Below are positions 35,311-43,892 of a stretch of DNA of 64,000 bases, in pieces. The DNA is from Chitinophagales bacterium (GTDB taxonomy: Bacteria > Bacteroidota > Bacteroidia > Chitinophagales > UBA10324): positions 688,732 to 752,731 of the forward strand of contig JAIBAY010000001.1 of NCBI GenBank assembly GCA_019694975.1, read 5' to 3'. Both the position numbers and the translations under genes were made by a program. The first letter of the stretch is position 1. Every line of letters begins with the position of its first letter. A model generated the notes under the pieces. That model was not told the origin of the DNA, did no database searches, and saw nothing but the letters and a program-made list of their open reading frames with translations.

Positions 35311-36123
35311 TCATTTTGCCGAAGTCTGAAAACTGTAGCTCGCCCACACACTTTCGTAGTCAGCAGCAGGATTATCCTTCAGCCGGAGCATGTAAACAGT
35401 GTGCAGATAATATATGGTGTTTAATGACAAGGTAAATCCGGCCATTCCCTTATTGTCCGTTAACACTGAAATTTCCTTCACGGATCCATCCTCCGCTTTG
35501 TAGGCTGCACTGACCCATTGATCCGGTAATGGCTTTCCTTCCCACAAAACTTTTACAACCATGCGCTGATTGGGTTCCATCAGGTACGGATTACTCATGA
35601 GCAGTATCTCCAGCCGTTGTCCTACAATTTTATGGTAAAGGTTTTCATTACCCGGTTTGCCGGAAGTGATGAGTGATTTAATACAGCGTGAATAGTTTTC
35701 CTTCACTGCGTTTTTCTTCCATTTACTGCTGTCGAAGCGTACCGTAGTAATTTTTTCTTCTGCAAGGTATTTTGCAAATGCGCCCGGCTGCTGTTCTATT
35801 GTGGATGCATTGCGCTGCATCTCAATCAGTGCCAGACCTGTAAAATTTGTGGTTGACCGTAGAACAGGCTTAGCACTATCGGCAGCCAATGGCAGCAGGT
35901 TGGTTGAATCAACACCTGAATAGAGCATGAAATGCGGCGTCATGCCATGCTGCAATTCCCGTTCGAATTCAAAGTCGAACGGCTCACCTACCATCAGCCG
36001 AACAATCAGTGAATCACCGCGCTGAAAGATGAATTGCTGGGGCACTAAAATATAATGATGTGAAAACAGGCAGGCTGCCAGCAGCAGCAAAGTAAACATC
36101 AAGGGCAAAGAACGCCGTATCAT
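35311..36123 (-). CDS. DUF4198-like exported protein
   Basis: A 270-residue secreted or lipid-anchored protein: hydrophobic leader (about 5-20, LLLAAC) directly followed by FSHHYILVPQQFIFQRGDSLIVRL. This HxY-type opening after the signal, and the later GKPLPDQWVSA and LTDNKGMAGFTL beta-sandwich segments, match the DUF4198 family, which often lies near metal (nickel/cobalt) uptake systems. No transport genes are adjacent here, so I give no substrate. It converges on the rpoN operon. Confidence 0.7.
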   Translation of the reverse strand: MIRRSLPLMFTLLLLAACLFSHHYILVPQQFIFQRGDSLIVRLMVGEPFDFEFERELQHGMTPHFMLYSGVDSTNLLPLAADSAKPVLRSTTNFTGLALIEMQRNASTIEQQPGAFAKYLAEEKITTVRFDSSKWKKNAVKENYSRCIKSLITSGKPGNENLYHKIVGQRLEILLMSNPYLMEPNQRMVVKVLWEGKPLPDQWVSAAYKAEDGSVKEISVLTDNKGMAGFTLSLNTIYYLHTVYMLRLKDNPAADYESVWASYSFQTSAK

Positions 36124-36202
36124 AGCGGGTGAGTTAAGTGAGAAAAAACGAAAAATACGATGCTCTCTTCACAGATGGCATGCTGTCTCTTTTTATTTCA
36201 TT

Positions 36203-36210
36203 TACTTTCG
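36203..36210 (+). promoter_or_regulatory. -7-like element (TActTTcG), one mismatch
   Basis: It lies 56 bases before the ATG at 36267. It supports that start over upstream in-frame codons, because the longer frame would begin before the promoter. Confidence 0.35.
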
Positions 36211-36266
36211 CTGCAACATATTTCGCTACAATAAGTATAATCCTCACCGAAAAACTTCATGCTACC

Positions 36267-38147
36267 ATGAACAGAAACTGCCACCTACTTCTGCTTTTAA
36301 TGCTCTGTACCTCCACCCTCTTCGCGCAGCAAAACATGAGTTTGCTCGGTAAACTAACTTACTCCAACGACCTTGGCAGCCTTTGGGGTTATGCGGATGG
36401 CAATGGAAAAGAATATGCACTCGTTGGCGCTTACAACGGGCTATCCATAGTTGATGTAACGGTGCCGACCAATCCGGTGCAGGTGCAGTTCGTTTCCACC
36501 AGCAATTCGTACTGGCATGAAGTAAAAACCTGGAGCCACTATGCTTATGTGGTGAATGAATCCGGCGGCGGCCTGCTGATTGTCGATTTGAATAACCTTC
36601 CCAATGCTGTCACTTCCGTTAACTGGACCGGAGGATCGTTAGGATTATCTACGGGGCATACGTTATTTATTGATGATAACGGCATTGCCTATATCAATGG
36701 CTCCAATGTCGGCGCAGGCGGTGTATTATTTCTGAATCTCAACAGTAACCCGATGAACCCTACCTACCTGGGATCGTATACAAATGGTTATGTGCATGAT
36801 TGTTTTGTACGGCATGACACCATGTGGACTGCGCAGATTTACAGCGGCCAGTTTAAGGTAGTGAATGTAGCGAACAAGACCTCACCGGTTATTCTTACTT
36901 CACAGTCAACACCCGGAAATTTCACACACAACACCGCATTATCCAATAATGGCAAATACCTTTTCACCACCGACGAAGTCACTAACTCCTATGTAACGGC
37001 TTACAATGTTTCCAATTTATCCAACATCAGCGAGACAGACCGTTTTCAGGCCAATCCGGGCACTAACAGCATAGCACACAATGTGCATGTGAAAGGTAAT
37101 TTCCTGGTGACAGCGTACTACAGGGACGGTGTGGTGATCACGGATGCCAGTGATCCAACCAATCTTATCAAAGTAGGCAACTACGACACTTCACCGATGT
37201 CGGGCAATGGCTACAACGGTTGCTGGGAAGCATATCCCTATCTGCCATCCGGCAATATCCTTGCAGCGGACATTGAACAAGGATTGTTTGTTTTAGGCGT
37301 CAATTATGTGAAGGCTTGCTTCCTCTCCGGAAAAGTCACTGACTACACAGGAGGAGCCAGCCTGAATGGTGTCACGGTTTCCATTGTAAACGCATCCAAT
37401 ACATCTACCACCACCGACCTGTCGGGCAACTACAAAACAGGTTATGCAACGGCGGGAACATACAGTGTTCAACTATCGAAGTCCGGTTATTATACCAAAA
37501 CAATCTCCGGTGTTTCACTCGTCAACGGTACGGTGACAGTGCTGAATACCACGTTGAAAAAAACAACCATCCCGCAATGCGTTGTGCCCACCAACCTCTC
37601 TGTCGATAATGTTGCGGCCGGTACAGCCACCTTGCACTGGAGCGATGAATACGCGAGCAAGTATACCATTACGCTGAAAAATAATAATACCGGTGTTTCG
37701 CAGACACTTACTTCCACAACTAATTCATTGCCGCTATCAGGACTTTCAGCCTGTACCAGTTATAAGTTTAAAGTAAAGGCAAAATGCACCGCCGGTGGCA
37801 ATACTACCTTTTCACCCTTTTTCACCTTCAATACTACAGGTTCAGGATGCAGGATTACCGGTGAAACTACCGTATCACATTTAACAGGTGAAGAGATGAT
37901 TGTTTATCCAAATCCTTTCACGGATCAGTTTGAGGTTTCGTTTACACTCGAAACACCGGCTTCTGTGATGTTATCGGTATATGATGCGGCGGGCAGAAGG
38001 ATAAAAATGATCAGTGATCAGTACGTTGATGCAGGGCCGCAGGTTCTGCAGGTGGATGCTTCCGGCTTCAATGCGGGATTGTATGTTTGTGTATTGCAGG
38101 CGGGCGACCGGATAATCATGCGTAAGCTGGTTAAAGAGCAGCATTGA
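36267..38147 (+). CDS. T9SS surface protein: choice-of-anchor B propeller, carboxypeptidase-regulatory-like and Fn3 domains
   Basis: A 626-residue secreted protein; ATG 36267 gives the signal peptide NRNCHLLLLLMLCTSTLFAQ. Residues about 25-350 form a LVIVD-type propeller of the choice-of-anchor B family (IVDVTVPTNPVQV, HEVKTW, HDCFVRHDTMWTAQIYSG). Next come a carboxypeptidase-regulatory-like fold (about 352-430), an Fn3 domain (about 433-525) and a type A T9SS sorting domain beginning VYPNPF and ending RKLVKE. It is expected on the cell surface. Proteins of this group occur in many marine and soil Bacteroidota; no biochemical role is established to my knowledge. Confidence 0.85.
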   Translation: MNRNCHLLLLLMLCTSTLFAQQNMSLLGKLTYSNDLGSLWGYADGNGKEYALVGAYNGLSIVDVTVPTNPVQVQFVSTSNSYWHEVKTWSHYAYVVNESGGGLLIVDLNNLPNAVTSVNWTGGSLGLSTGHTLFIDDNGIAYINGSNVGAGGVLFLNLNSNPMNPTYLGSYTNGYVHDCFVRHDTMWTAQIYSGQFKVVNVANKTSPVILTSQSTPGNFTHNTALSNNGKYLFTTDEVTNSYVTAYNVSNLSNISETDRFQANPGTNSIAHNVHVKGNFLVTAYYRDGVVITDASDPTNLIKVGNYDTSPMSGNGYNGCWEAYPYLPSGNILAADIEQGLFVLGVNYVKACFLSGKVTDYTGGASLNGVTVSIVNASNTSTTTDLSGNYKTGYATAGTYSVQLSKSGYYTKTISGVSLVNGTVTVLNTTLKKTTIPQCVVPTNLSVDNVAAGTATLHWSDEYASKYTITLKNNNTGVSQTLTSTTNSLPLSGLSACTSYKFKVKAKCTAGGNTTFSPFFTFNTTGSGCRITGETTVSHLTGEEMIVYPNPFTDQFEVSFTLETPASVMLSVYDAAGRRIKMISDQYVDAGPQVLQVDASGFNAGLYVCVLQAGDRIIMRKLVKEQH

Positions 38148-38164
38148 GGAGGAGATGGTCCATT

Positions 38165-38199
38165 GTCAATAGTCAGTAGTCAATAGTCAGTGGTCAATC
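38165..38199. repeat. Five tandem heptamers (GTCAATA type)
   Basis: Units read GTCAATA, GTCAGTA, GTCAATA, GTCAGTG, GTCAATC, so only positions 5 and 7 vary. It begins 18 bases after the stop of the T9SS gene. Confidence 0.8.
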
Positions 38200-38284
38200 G
38201 CAAATAGTATAGATTTTTTGATTTGCTGCTGCCCTTTTTAATTCGCTGATGCATCAGCCTGTGAGTCATTGCCTTAAATTGAAA

Positions 38285-38311
38285 GTCAGGAATTCATTGT
38301 GGATTCCTGAC
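38285..38311. repeat. REP-like palindrome beside a REP-associated transposase remnant
   Basis: Perfect arms GTCAGGAAT (38285-38293) and ATTCCTGAC (38303-38311) with a nine-base loop and no T-run. RAYT transposases act on such hairpins, so it may be a relic target. Confidence 0.4.
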
Positions 38312-38430
38312 CATGTTGGTCTGCCATTTACAAGTTATTGGTCTATCCATCCCTCAAGGCCTTGATTAGGCCCGCAACCGTGGCAATGTTCGCGCAAGCA
38401 TGGATGAAGATTATTTATTGGGGCGCTGAT

Positions 38431-38811
38431 TTATTTATTGAAAAAAATATCCTCGTTCCATTTTTCCGGATTGCTGATATTGTATGCTGCAATGGTAATA
38501 CAGGATTGTTCATTGCGGATGATGTGTTCGTAATAATTACGTTGCCATAATTTGCCCATCATTTCATTCATTGATTTGCAGATAACCAAACATGCATTTG
38601 AAACCATTGATTAATATGCGCCGGCAATATCACCAACGGTTACATTCTTCAATCCGACACCCGTCGGGGCAATCCATTGCGGTTGCCCTTCTTCGATTTG
38701 GGAAGGGGCACGGATGAACCGCACCCCAACGGAATCCATCAATGCAATAATTCCATATACATGGCTGGGCATAATTTGAAAAACATCCAATTCAAAATTT
38801 GGAAATCGTTT
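38431..38811 (-). pseudogene. REP-associated tyrosine transposase (Y1_Tnp / IS200-like) remnant
   Basis: The minus strand translates to the middle and end of a Y1-type HUH transposase: FPNFELDVFQIMP, then HVYGIIALMDSVGVRF, a GLKNVTVGDI segment, and the C-terminal LWQRNYYEHIIRNEQS and NPEKWNEDIFF. Three lesions make it dead. The HUH motif expected as HVHG reads HVYG (Tyr codon at 38755-38757). There is an in-frame TAA (38611-38613) where relatives have Lys. The N-terminal part is missing beyond a stop at 38812-38814. Intact relatives are single-strand transposases that mobilise REP hairpins. Confidence 0.8.
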
Positions 38812-39050
38812 TCAGTTAGCTTTTAGAATAAGTTGGTCAATATGCTTTTCAACTCCATACTGTTTGGTTTTTTCTGTTTGTCTTTGAAATATATTTGATG
38901 CCGTAGTTGGTCTTACCCAAACTGGCAGGAGGCCGGGACCAGCAATGGTGGAAAAAAGATCACTGCATCATGATGCCTGTCAAGATTGGCTTTGATTGCA
39001 GGTAACTGATCCGCTTCTGCGTTTCCGGTTATATTGTTTGCTCAGCAGTT

Positions 39051-39869
39051 TTATCCCGCCGTTGCTTCCAGCTTCAACGCATTCTTAATGATCATCAGCT
39101 CTTCTTCCATCTTCTCCACCATACCCAGTAACTCATCTTTATGTCGCACCGGTTCCGGAATTTCGCTGCTGATATAATTGCAGAATTTCCAGACTTCCTT
39201 CACCTCCGCCACATCCAGCTCATACGGTTTGTATTGTGTATTGAGTGAATGCAGTTCCAGTTTTTTCTTCTTCCTGAGCTGGTTAAATACATTTTTAAAG
39301 ACGATACCATCTTCCTGTGTGAGGAGGATATAGGCGTGGCCGTTTTTTATGTCGTGCCAGTTTTCCACATACTCGCCGATTACCCAGCTTTGATCGGGAA
39401 TGGGCAGCATGGAATCGCCGTCAATCTGGAACATGCGGTACTTGCGGTCGTTGTACAGGATCGGCAGCTGAAACGTAGGCAGCCTTTTGATAAAATCAGG
39501 ATCTGCATAGCCGTTGCGGTAACCGGCTTTGGCCTTCACGTTTACCGCTTCAATATTTTCATGGTTGTTGCTGTCCACGGTAGTTGCCAGCACACGCAGC
39601 TTACTGCCGGTGATGTACACATCATGCCCGCGTTCAAGCTCCGACAGCTGAAAGGCGGATAGCCTGGCAAGATCCATCTTTACCAGCGTGTCAATTGATA
39701 CTTTATAATACCTGGAAAATCCCATGAGTGCATCGAGTGTAGGATTTTTGACGCTGCCATTCTCATAGCTGTTGAGTGTGGAGCGGCTCATGCCGAGCTC
39801 GCGTGCCACGATGTCCTGTGTTTTGTTGCGGCGTGTGCGCAGCAGTTTTACATTTGAACTGAAGACCAT
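39051..39869 (-). CDS. XRE-family regulator with S24 (LexA-like) peptidase domain
   Basis: A 272-residue cytosolic regulator; ATG 39867-39869 starts right before the HTH, and the longer open frame upstream is unlikely. Residues 6-62 form an HTH_3 (TQDIVARELGMSRSTLNSYENG). Residues about 108-225 are an S24/LexA self-cleavage domain: cleavage site Ala115-Gly116 in KAKAGYRNG, nucleophile Ser153 in IDGDSM and Lys192 in IVFKNVF. The spacings (38 and 39) are close to LexA (35 and 37). It should be a repressor that self-cleaves when RecA is activated by DNA damage. It lies downstream of dnaE and dinB on the same strand, and the palindrome at the dinB promoter is its best candidate operator. Confidence 0.87.
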   Translation of the reverse strand: MVFSSNVKLLRTRRNKTQDIVARELGMSRSTLNSYENGSVKNPTLDALMGFSRYYKVSIDTLVKMDLARLSAFQLSELERGHDVYITGSKLRVLATTVDSNNHENIEAVNVKAKAGYRNGYADPDFIKRLPTFQLPILYNDRKYRMFQIDGDSMLPIPDQSWVIGEYVENWHDIKNGHAYILLTQEDGIVFKNVFNQLRKKKKLELHSLNTQYKPYELDVAEVKEVWKFCNYISSEIPEPVRHKDELLGMVEKMEEELMIIKNALKLEATAG

Positions 39870-39984
39870 AGTTAACTGATTTTTGTTTTCTGACAGCTGG
39901 CGTATGTTGCCGCCGAACTTGTTTTTCGAAATTAAGGATAGCTGATGTTTATCTTTTTCATCCTGCAATGGATGTGGTGTTTTA

Positions 39985-42900
39985 TTAACGGCTCCGGGCC
40001 GCCAGATCCATTCTCTGCATTGGTTGTTTCTTCTTTGCGCCAGCCGCCTCAAAGTTAAACTCCATCACCTCTTCATACTTTGCAAACTGCTGCGATGCCT
40101 CTCTTTTCAGCAGCACCATATTGGCAGCCATAAAGGAAGCGGCATATTCCTGTTCACAAAAAACAGCCGATGCCTGCCTGAATTTCTCCTTATCCAGCCC
40201 GCGCGCGATGGCAAGGCAGGATTTTGAAAAGAACCTTGATTCTTTCGGTGAAAGCTGCAATGCATGCTTCAAACCATCCATTACGTTCAGCAGCTCACCG
40301 GTGTCCTGCAGTTCAAGGTATATGGTATGAGATGAAACGGTGTTAAAATTTTTTAAGGATATCCGGAAGCTGGTATGGCGTGCCGCAACAGCCGACACCA
40401 TTTTGATCAGCCCTGGTTCTTTCGTTCCGCTTGCCCGGAAGGTGCAGAGTTGAAGGTGAGGCTTTGATACCACGGCCTGGCAGTGATCGAAATGGCGGTG
40501 AAATTTTTTCTTCAGTAACTCCACCTCATGCCTGATGTGTGGCGGCAGCTGGATGGCCAGCAGGTATTGGTATTCTTTCGATGCAGGCACCACTACAGGC
40601 TGCACCACCGGATCAGGCCTTGACCTCGCCTTTGCTTCGGCGTCTTCTTCATACATCAGGTAATCCAGCTTATACATCTCCAGCACGTTGATGGAATAGA
40701 ATCCAAACTCCTCCGCTACTTTGCCTTTGATACGATAGCACCCTTTGCCGCGGAAGGGAAATTTTCTGGTTGCTTCGGGAAAATGGTTGGTATCGAAGAA
40801 GCATCCGTTGCGGTCGAGGAAACAGCCGAACATCATGGCATCACCCTTCTTTGTACGCGTTGGTTTATACGTAACATAATAACCGGTGATTTCCACGATT
40901 TTGTTTTTGTGGTTTTTCAGATCGGCAGCAAGCAGCAGGTCATCCGTGGCCTTGTGCGCATCATGGGTGGCGGCCGGGAGCTGTATCAGCTCAAAAGGCG
41001 AACACAACGGGAAACCCAGTATCTCCTGCTCATCGCGCGGATCGGTGAAGGCATCCTGCGTCAGCTCGGGTAAGGCGAACTTTTTGTTTTCTCCTTCAAA
41101 CAGTTCCATACGGGCCACTGTTTTTTTATGCTGCCCGAGAATGGTATGAATATCCCAGAGCAGTTGCTGCTTTGTGCGGCCGGTAAAGCGGAAAGCGCCG
41201 ATACGGATGAGGATGCGGAGCTGATCAACAGCAACAGCAACACGCCGCATAAAATTTTCGAGCGAAGAAAACGGGCCCTTCCTGTTTCGTTCGGCGACGA
41301 TGTCGTCCTGCAGCTTTCTTTCGAGGTCGGCCACCAGCGACAGCCCCAGGTATATATCGGTTCCGTAAATGGCCGTGAGCTGCGTACTCCTGTTGATGTC
41401 GGGCGCATGCACGGTTGCACCACACATGCGCGCTTCATGGATATAGTATTCGGTTCTGAAAAATCCGCCGCCATTGTTGATTACGGCCACCATAAATTCA
41501 AGCGGGTAATGGGTTTTGAGAAACATACACTGATAGCTTTCCACGGCATACGAGGCCGAGTGGCCTTTCGCGAAGGCATATCCTCCGAATGTTTCCATCT
41601 GGAACCACACATCACTGATCAGTTGTTCGCTGTGTCCTTCCCTGCGGCAGTTCGCAAAAAACTGCTCCTTCACTTCCAGGAATTCCTGCCTGCCCCGGTA
41701 CTTTCCTCCCATTCCCCTCCGTAGTTTATCGGCTTCGGCGAGAGTGAGCTTGCCGAAATGATGGGCTACCTTGATCACATCTTCCTGGTAAACCATCACG
41801 CCAAAGGTGTCTTCCATCAGTTCCCACATGGCAGGGATGGCATCCTTCTTTCCGTGACCGGGATCATGAAAGCGGCGGATATATTCCTGCATCATGCCCG
41901 ACTGTGCCACGCCGGGACGAATGATGGAGCTGGCCGCCACGAGGTCGAGATAGGTGGATGCGCGCAGTTTGGTAAGCAACATCCGCATGGCGGGCGACTC
42001 CACATAAAAGCATCCCATCAGCCGGGCATTTTTCAGGTTCTCCCGCACGGCCTCATCATGCATAAACCGTTTCACATCATGAATATCAATGCGGATCTGT
42101 TGATTTTGTGCAACAAGGTCTACGGCATCGCGCATCTTGCCAAGCCCGCGCTGGCTGAGGATATCAAACTTATACAAACCCACATCCTCTGCCTCCAGCA
42201 TGCTGAACTGTGTAAGCGGAAATCCTTTCGGTGGATTGCTGAGCGCCGTATAACAGGTGACCGGTGCTTCGGAAATGAGGATGCCTCCGGCATGAATGCT
42301 GAGGTGAGCGGGAAAATCGTGGAGGAGCCGGGCATACTGATAGATCAGTTGTGTGATGTGGTCTTTAGCCGGCGGAAACAGGCGGGGATTCTGCAGCGCA
42401 TCAATTTCCGCTTTCGGCAGGCCAAACACTTTTCCCAGCTCACGCACTACGGCATCTGCCTGAAATGTACTGTAGGTACCAAGCAGGGCGGTGTGGTCAT
42501 TTCCATATTTTGAGAAAATGTAGCCGATCACCTCATCACGTTCATCGGAAGAGAAATCGATATCAAAATCAGGCGGGTTCTTCCGGGAAGCATTGATAAA
42601 GCGTTCGAAGTAAAGATCAAGTTCAATCGGGTCAACATCGGTGATGTTGAGCAGGTAAGCCACCATGGAGTTGGCGCCGCTTCCCCTTCCCACGTAGAAA
42701 AAATTTTTGCTGCGTGCAAAACGGACAATATCATGGTTGATGAGGAAATAAGCCGTGAACTGCTGACTGCTGATCAGGTCAATCTCCTTTTTAAATCTTT
42801 CACGGATGCTGTCGCCGGAAACGGGATAACGGTAATGCATGCCCTCTTCACATAACTGATGCAGCAAGACACGGTCGGCCGATTCGGATCCGGTGAAATA

Positions 42901-43680
42901 TTTCCTGTTTTTGTTTTTGCCAAATCCGAAATCGATGGTTTCACATTCATCGAGCAGCTTCCTGGTATTATAAATGACGGCAGGAAAATCTTTGTACAAC
43001 AAACACAGCTCCGCTTCATGCATCATGATTTCATCGGCAGGCGCCTGTTCGCTCACCGGCAATTTACTGAGCACGGTATTGTTGTCCATTGCCCGGAGCA
43101 GCCGGTGCATGTTAAAATCAACTTTGTTGCGCAACGTGACCGGTGCCAGCAGCACCAGTTTTCCCGGATGATTTTTCCAGGAAGAAAAACGCAGGTGGTT
43201 GATGTCGGACGGTTTAATACCGATGAATTCATGTGGATGAAGGCCGGATGCCGTAAGGGCAACCTCACTCCGGATAAGGTTCCCGGAATTTACTCCGTTA
43301 CGAACGGATGCATAAGGATAAATGATAAAGGCGTCCGTAAAAGCGGGGGCGCGATCCGGCACCTGCGCTGCTTTACCGGTGAGGCCTGTCTCGCCTTCGC
43401 TCAGGCACTTCGACAGAAAGGTGTTTAATTCAAAAAAGCCATGGTGATTCCTGGCAATGCCAATGAACTGCTGCTGAGCGCCCCTTCTGAAATCAATGCC
43501 TGCAACGGGTTGTATGCCGCATCTGCCTGCAAGGCGGTGCATATCGAGGATGGCGGAAGTATTGTTGATGTCGGTTACTGCCAGTTTGCGCACACCTTTC
43601 TCTGTTGCTTCTTTCAGCAGGCTTTCCGGACTCATCGTCCCGTATTTGAAGCTGTAATAGGTATGGCAGTTCAGGTACAT
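39985..43680 (-). CDS. dnaE: DNA polymerase III alpha-type subunit, accessory (error-prone DnaE2-like role)
   Basis: A 1231-residue C-family DNA polymerase; the ATG at 43678-43680 begins at the PHP domain. Catalytic core motifs are intact: GRGSGANSMVAYLL (331-344) and the metal-binding DFDIDF (371-376), then the fingers and an OB fold. The PHP domain is degraded: LNCHTYYS replaces the usual HLHxHS and AVTDINN replaces TDHG, so any proofreading is probably lost, as in DnaE2 polymerases. A C-terminal extension of about 200 residues is unfamiliar. It lies between dinB and a LexA-like regulator, a damage-inducible mutagenesis cassette, and is likely not the replicative DnaE. The gap from dinB is 212 bases. 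Confidence 0.9.
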   Translation of the reverse strand: MYLNCHTYYSFKYGTMSPESLLKEATEKGVRKLAVTDINNTSAILDMHRLAGRCGIQPVAGIDFRRGAQQQFIGIARNHHGFFELNTFLSKCLSEGETGLTGKAAQVPDRAPAFTDAFIIYPYASVRNGVNSGNLIRSEVALTASGLHPHEFIGIKPSDINHLRFSSWKNHPGKLVLLAPVTLRNKVDFNMHRLLRAMDNNTVLSKLPVSEQAPADEIMMHEAELCLLYKDFPAVIYNTRKLLDECETIDFGFGKNKNRKYFTGSESADRVLLHQLCEEGMHYRYPVSGDSIRERFKKEIDLISSQQFTAYFLINHDIVRFARSKNFFYVGRGSGANSMVAYLLNITDVDPIELDLYFERFINASRKNPPDFDIDFSSDERDEVIGYIFSKYGNDHTALLGTYSTFQADAVVRELGKVFGLPKAEIDALQNPRLFPPAKDHITQLIYQYARLLHDFPAHLSIHAGGILISEAPVTCYTALSNPPKGFPLTQFSMLEAEDVGLYKFDILSQRGLGKMRDAVDLVAQNQQIRIDIHDVKRFMHDEAVRENLKNARLMGCFYVESPAMRMLLTKLRASTYLDLVAASSIIRPGVAQSGMMQEYIRRFHDPGHGKKDAIPAMWELMEDTFGVMVYQEDVIKVAHHFGKLTLAEADKLRRGMGGKYRGRQEFLEVKEQFFANCRREGHSEQLISDVWFQMETFGGYAFAKGHSASYAVESYQCMFLKTHYPLEFMVAVINNGGGFFRTEYYIHEARMCGATVHAPDINRSTQLTAIYGTDIYLGLSLVADLERKLQDDIVAERNRKGPFSSLENFMRRVAVAVDQLRILIRIGAFRFTGRTKQQLLWDIHTILGQHKKTVARMELFEGENKKFALPELTQDAFTDPRDEQEILGFPLCSPFELIQLPAATHDAHKATDDLLLAADLKNHKNKIVEITGYYVTYKPTRTKKGDAMMFGCFLDRNGCFFDTNHFPEATRKFPFRGKGCYRIKGKVAEEFGFYSINVLEMYKLDYLMYEEDAEAKARSRPDPVVQPVVVPASKEYQYLLAIQLPPHIRHEVELLKKKFHRHFDHCQAVVSKPHLQLCTFRASGTKEPGLIKMVSAVAARHTSFRISLKNFNTVSSHTIYLELQDTGELLNVMDGLKHALQLSPKESRFFSKSCLAIARGLDKEKFRQASAVFCEQEYAASFMAANMVLLKREASQQFAKYEEVMEFNFEAAGAKKKQPMQRMDLAARSR

Positions 43681-43892
43681 GTGGCAATTATTAAAGCAAT
43701 ACAGGATGCAGCCCGGCAGGCAGATCCGTTTCAACCCCGGGATGCCGGCAGTTTTTTTCATCCGGTTCAACGGCAAATTTTTGCAACCCCTGCGGGGCCT
43801 GTTTCCTTTTCATCTGTGTTTTACCATCCTTTGCAGCACCTTGCTCAGACCTTACGCGCACCGTCACCGGCTGGGCCGGGTAACGGTGGCGC

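Larger units (their letters stand above)
38148..39050. other. 903-base decayed intergenic region
   Basis: The longest gene-free gap in the window. It holds a heptamer tandem repeat, a REP-like hairpin and a broken REP-associated transposase (separate entries). The right part (about 38812-39050) shows minus-strand fragments that read like protein only over short, frame-broken stretches, with no family I recognise. Confidence 0.6.

Noticed and set aside
38338-38550. 70-codon plus-strand frame in the decayed region
   Set aside because: It is antisense to the clear transposase remnant on the minus strand, so it is a shadow.
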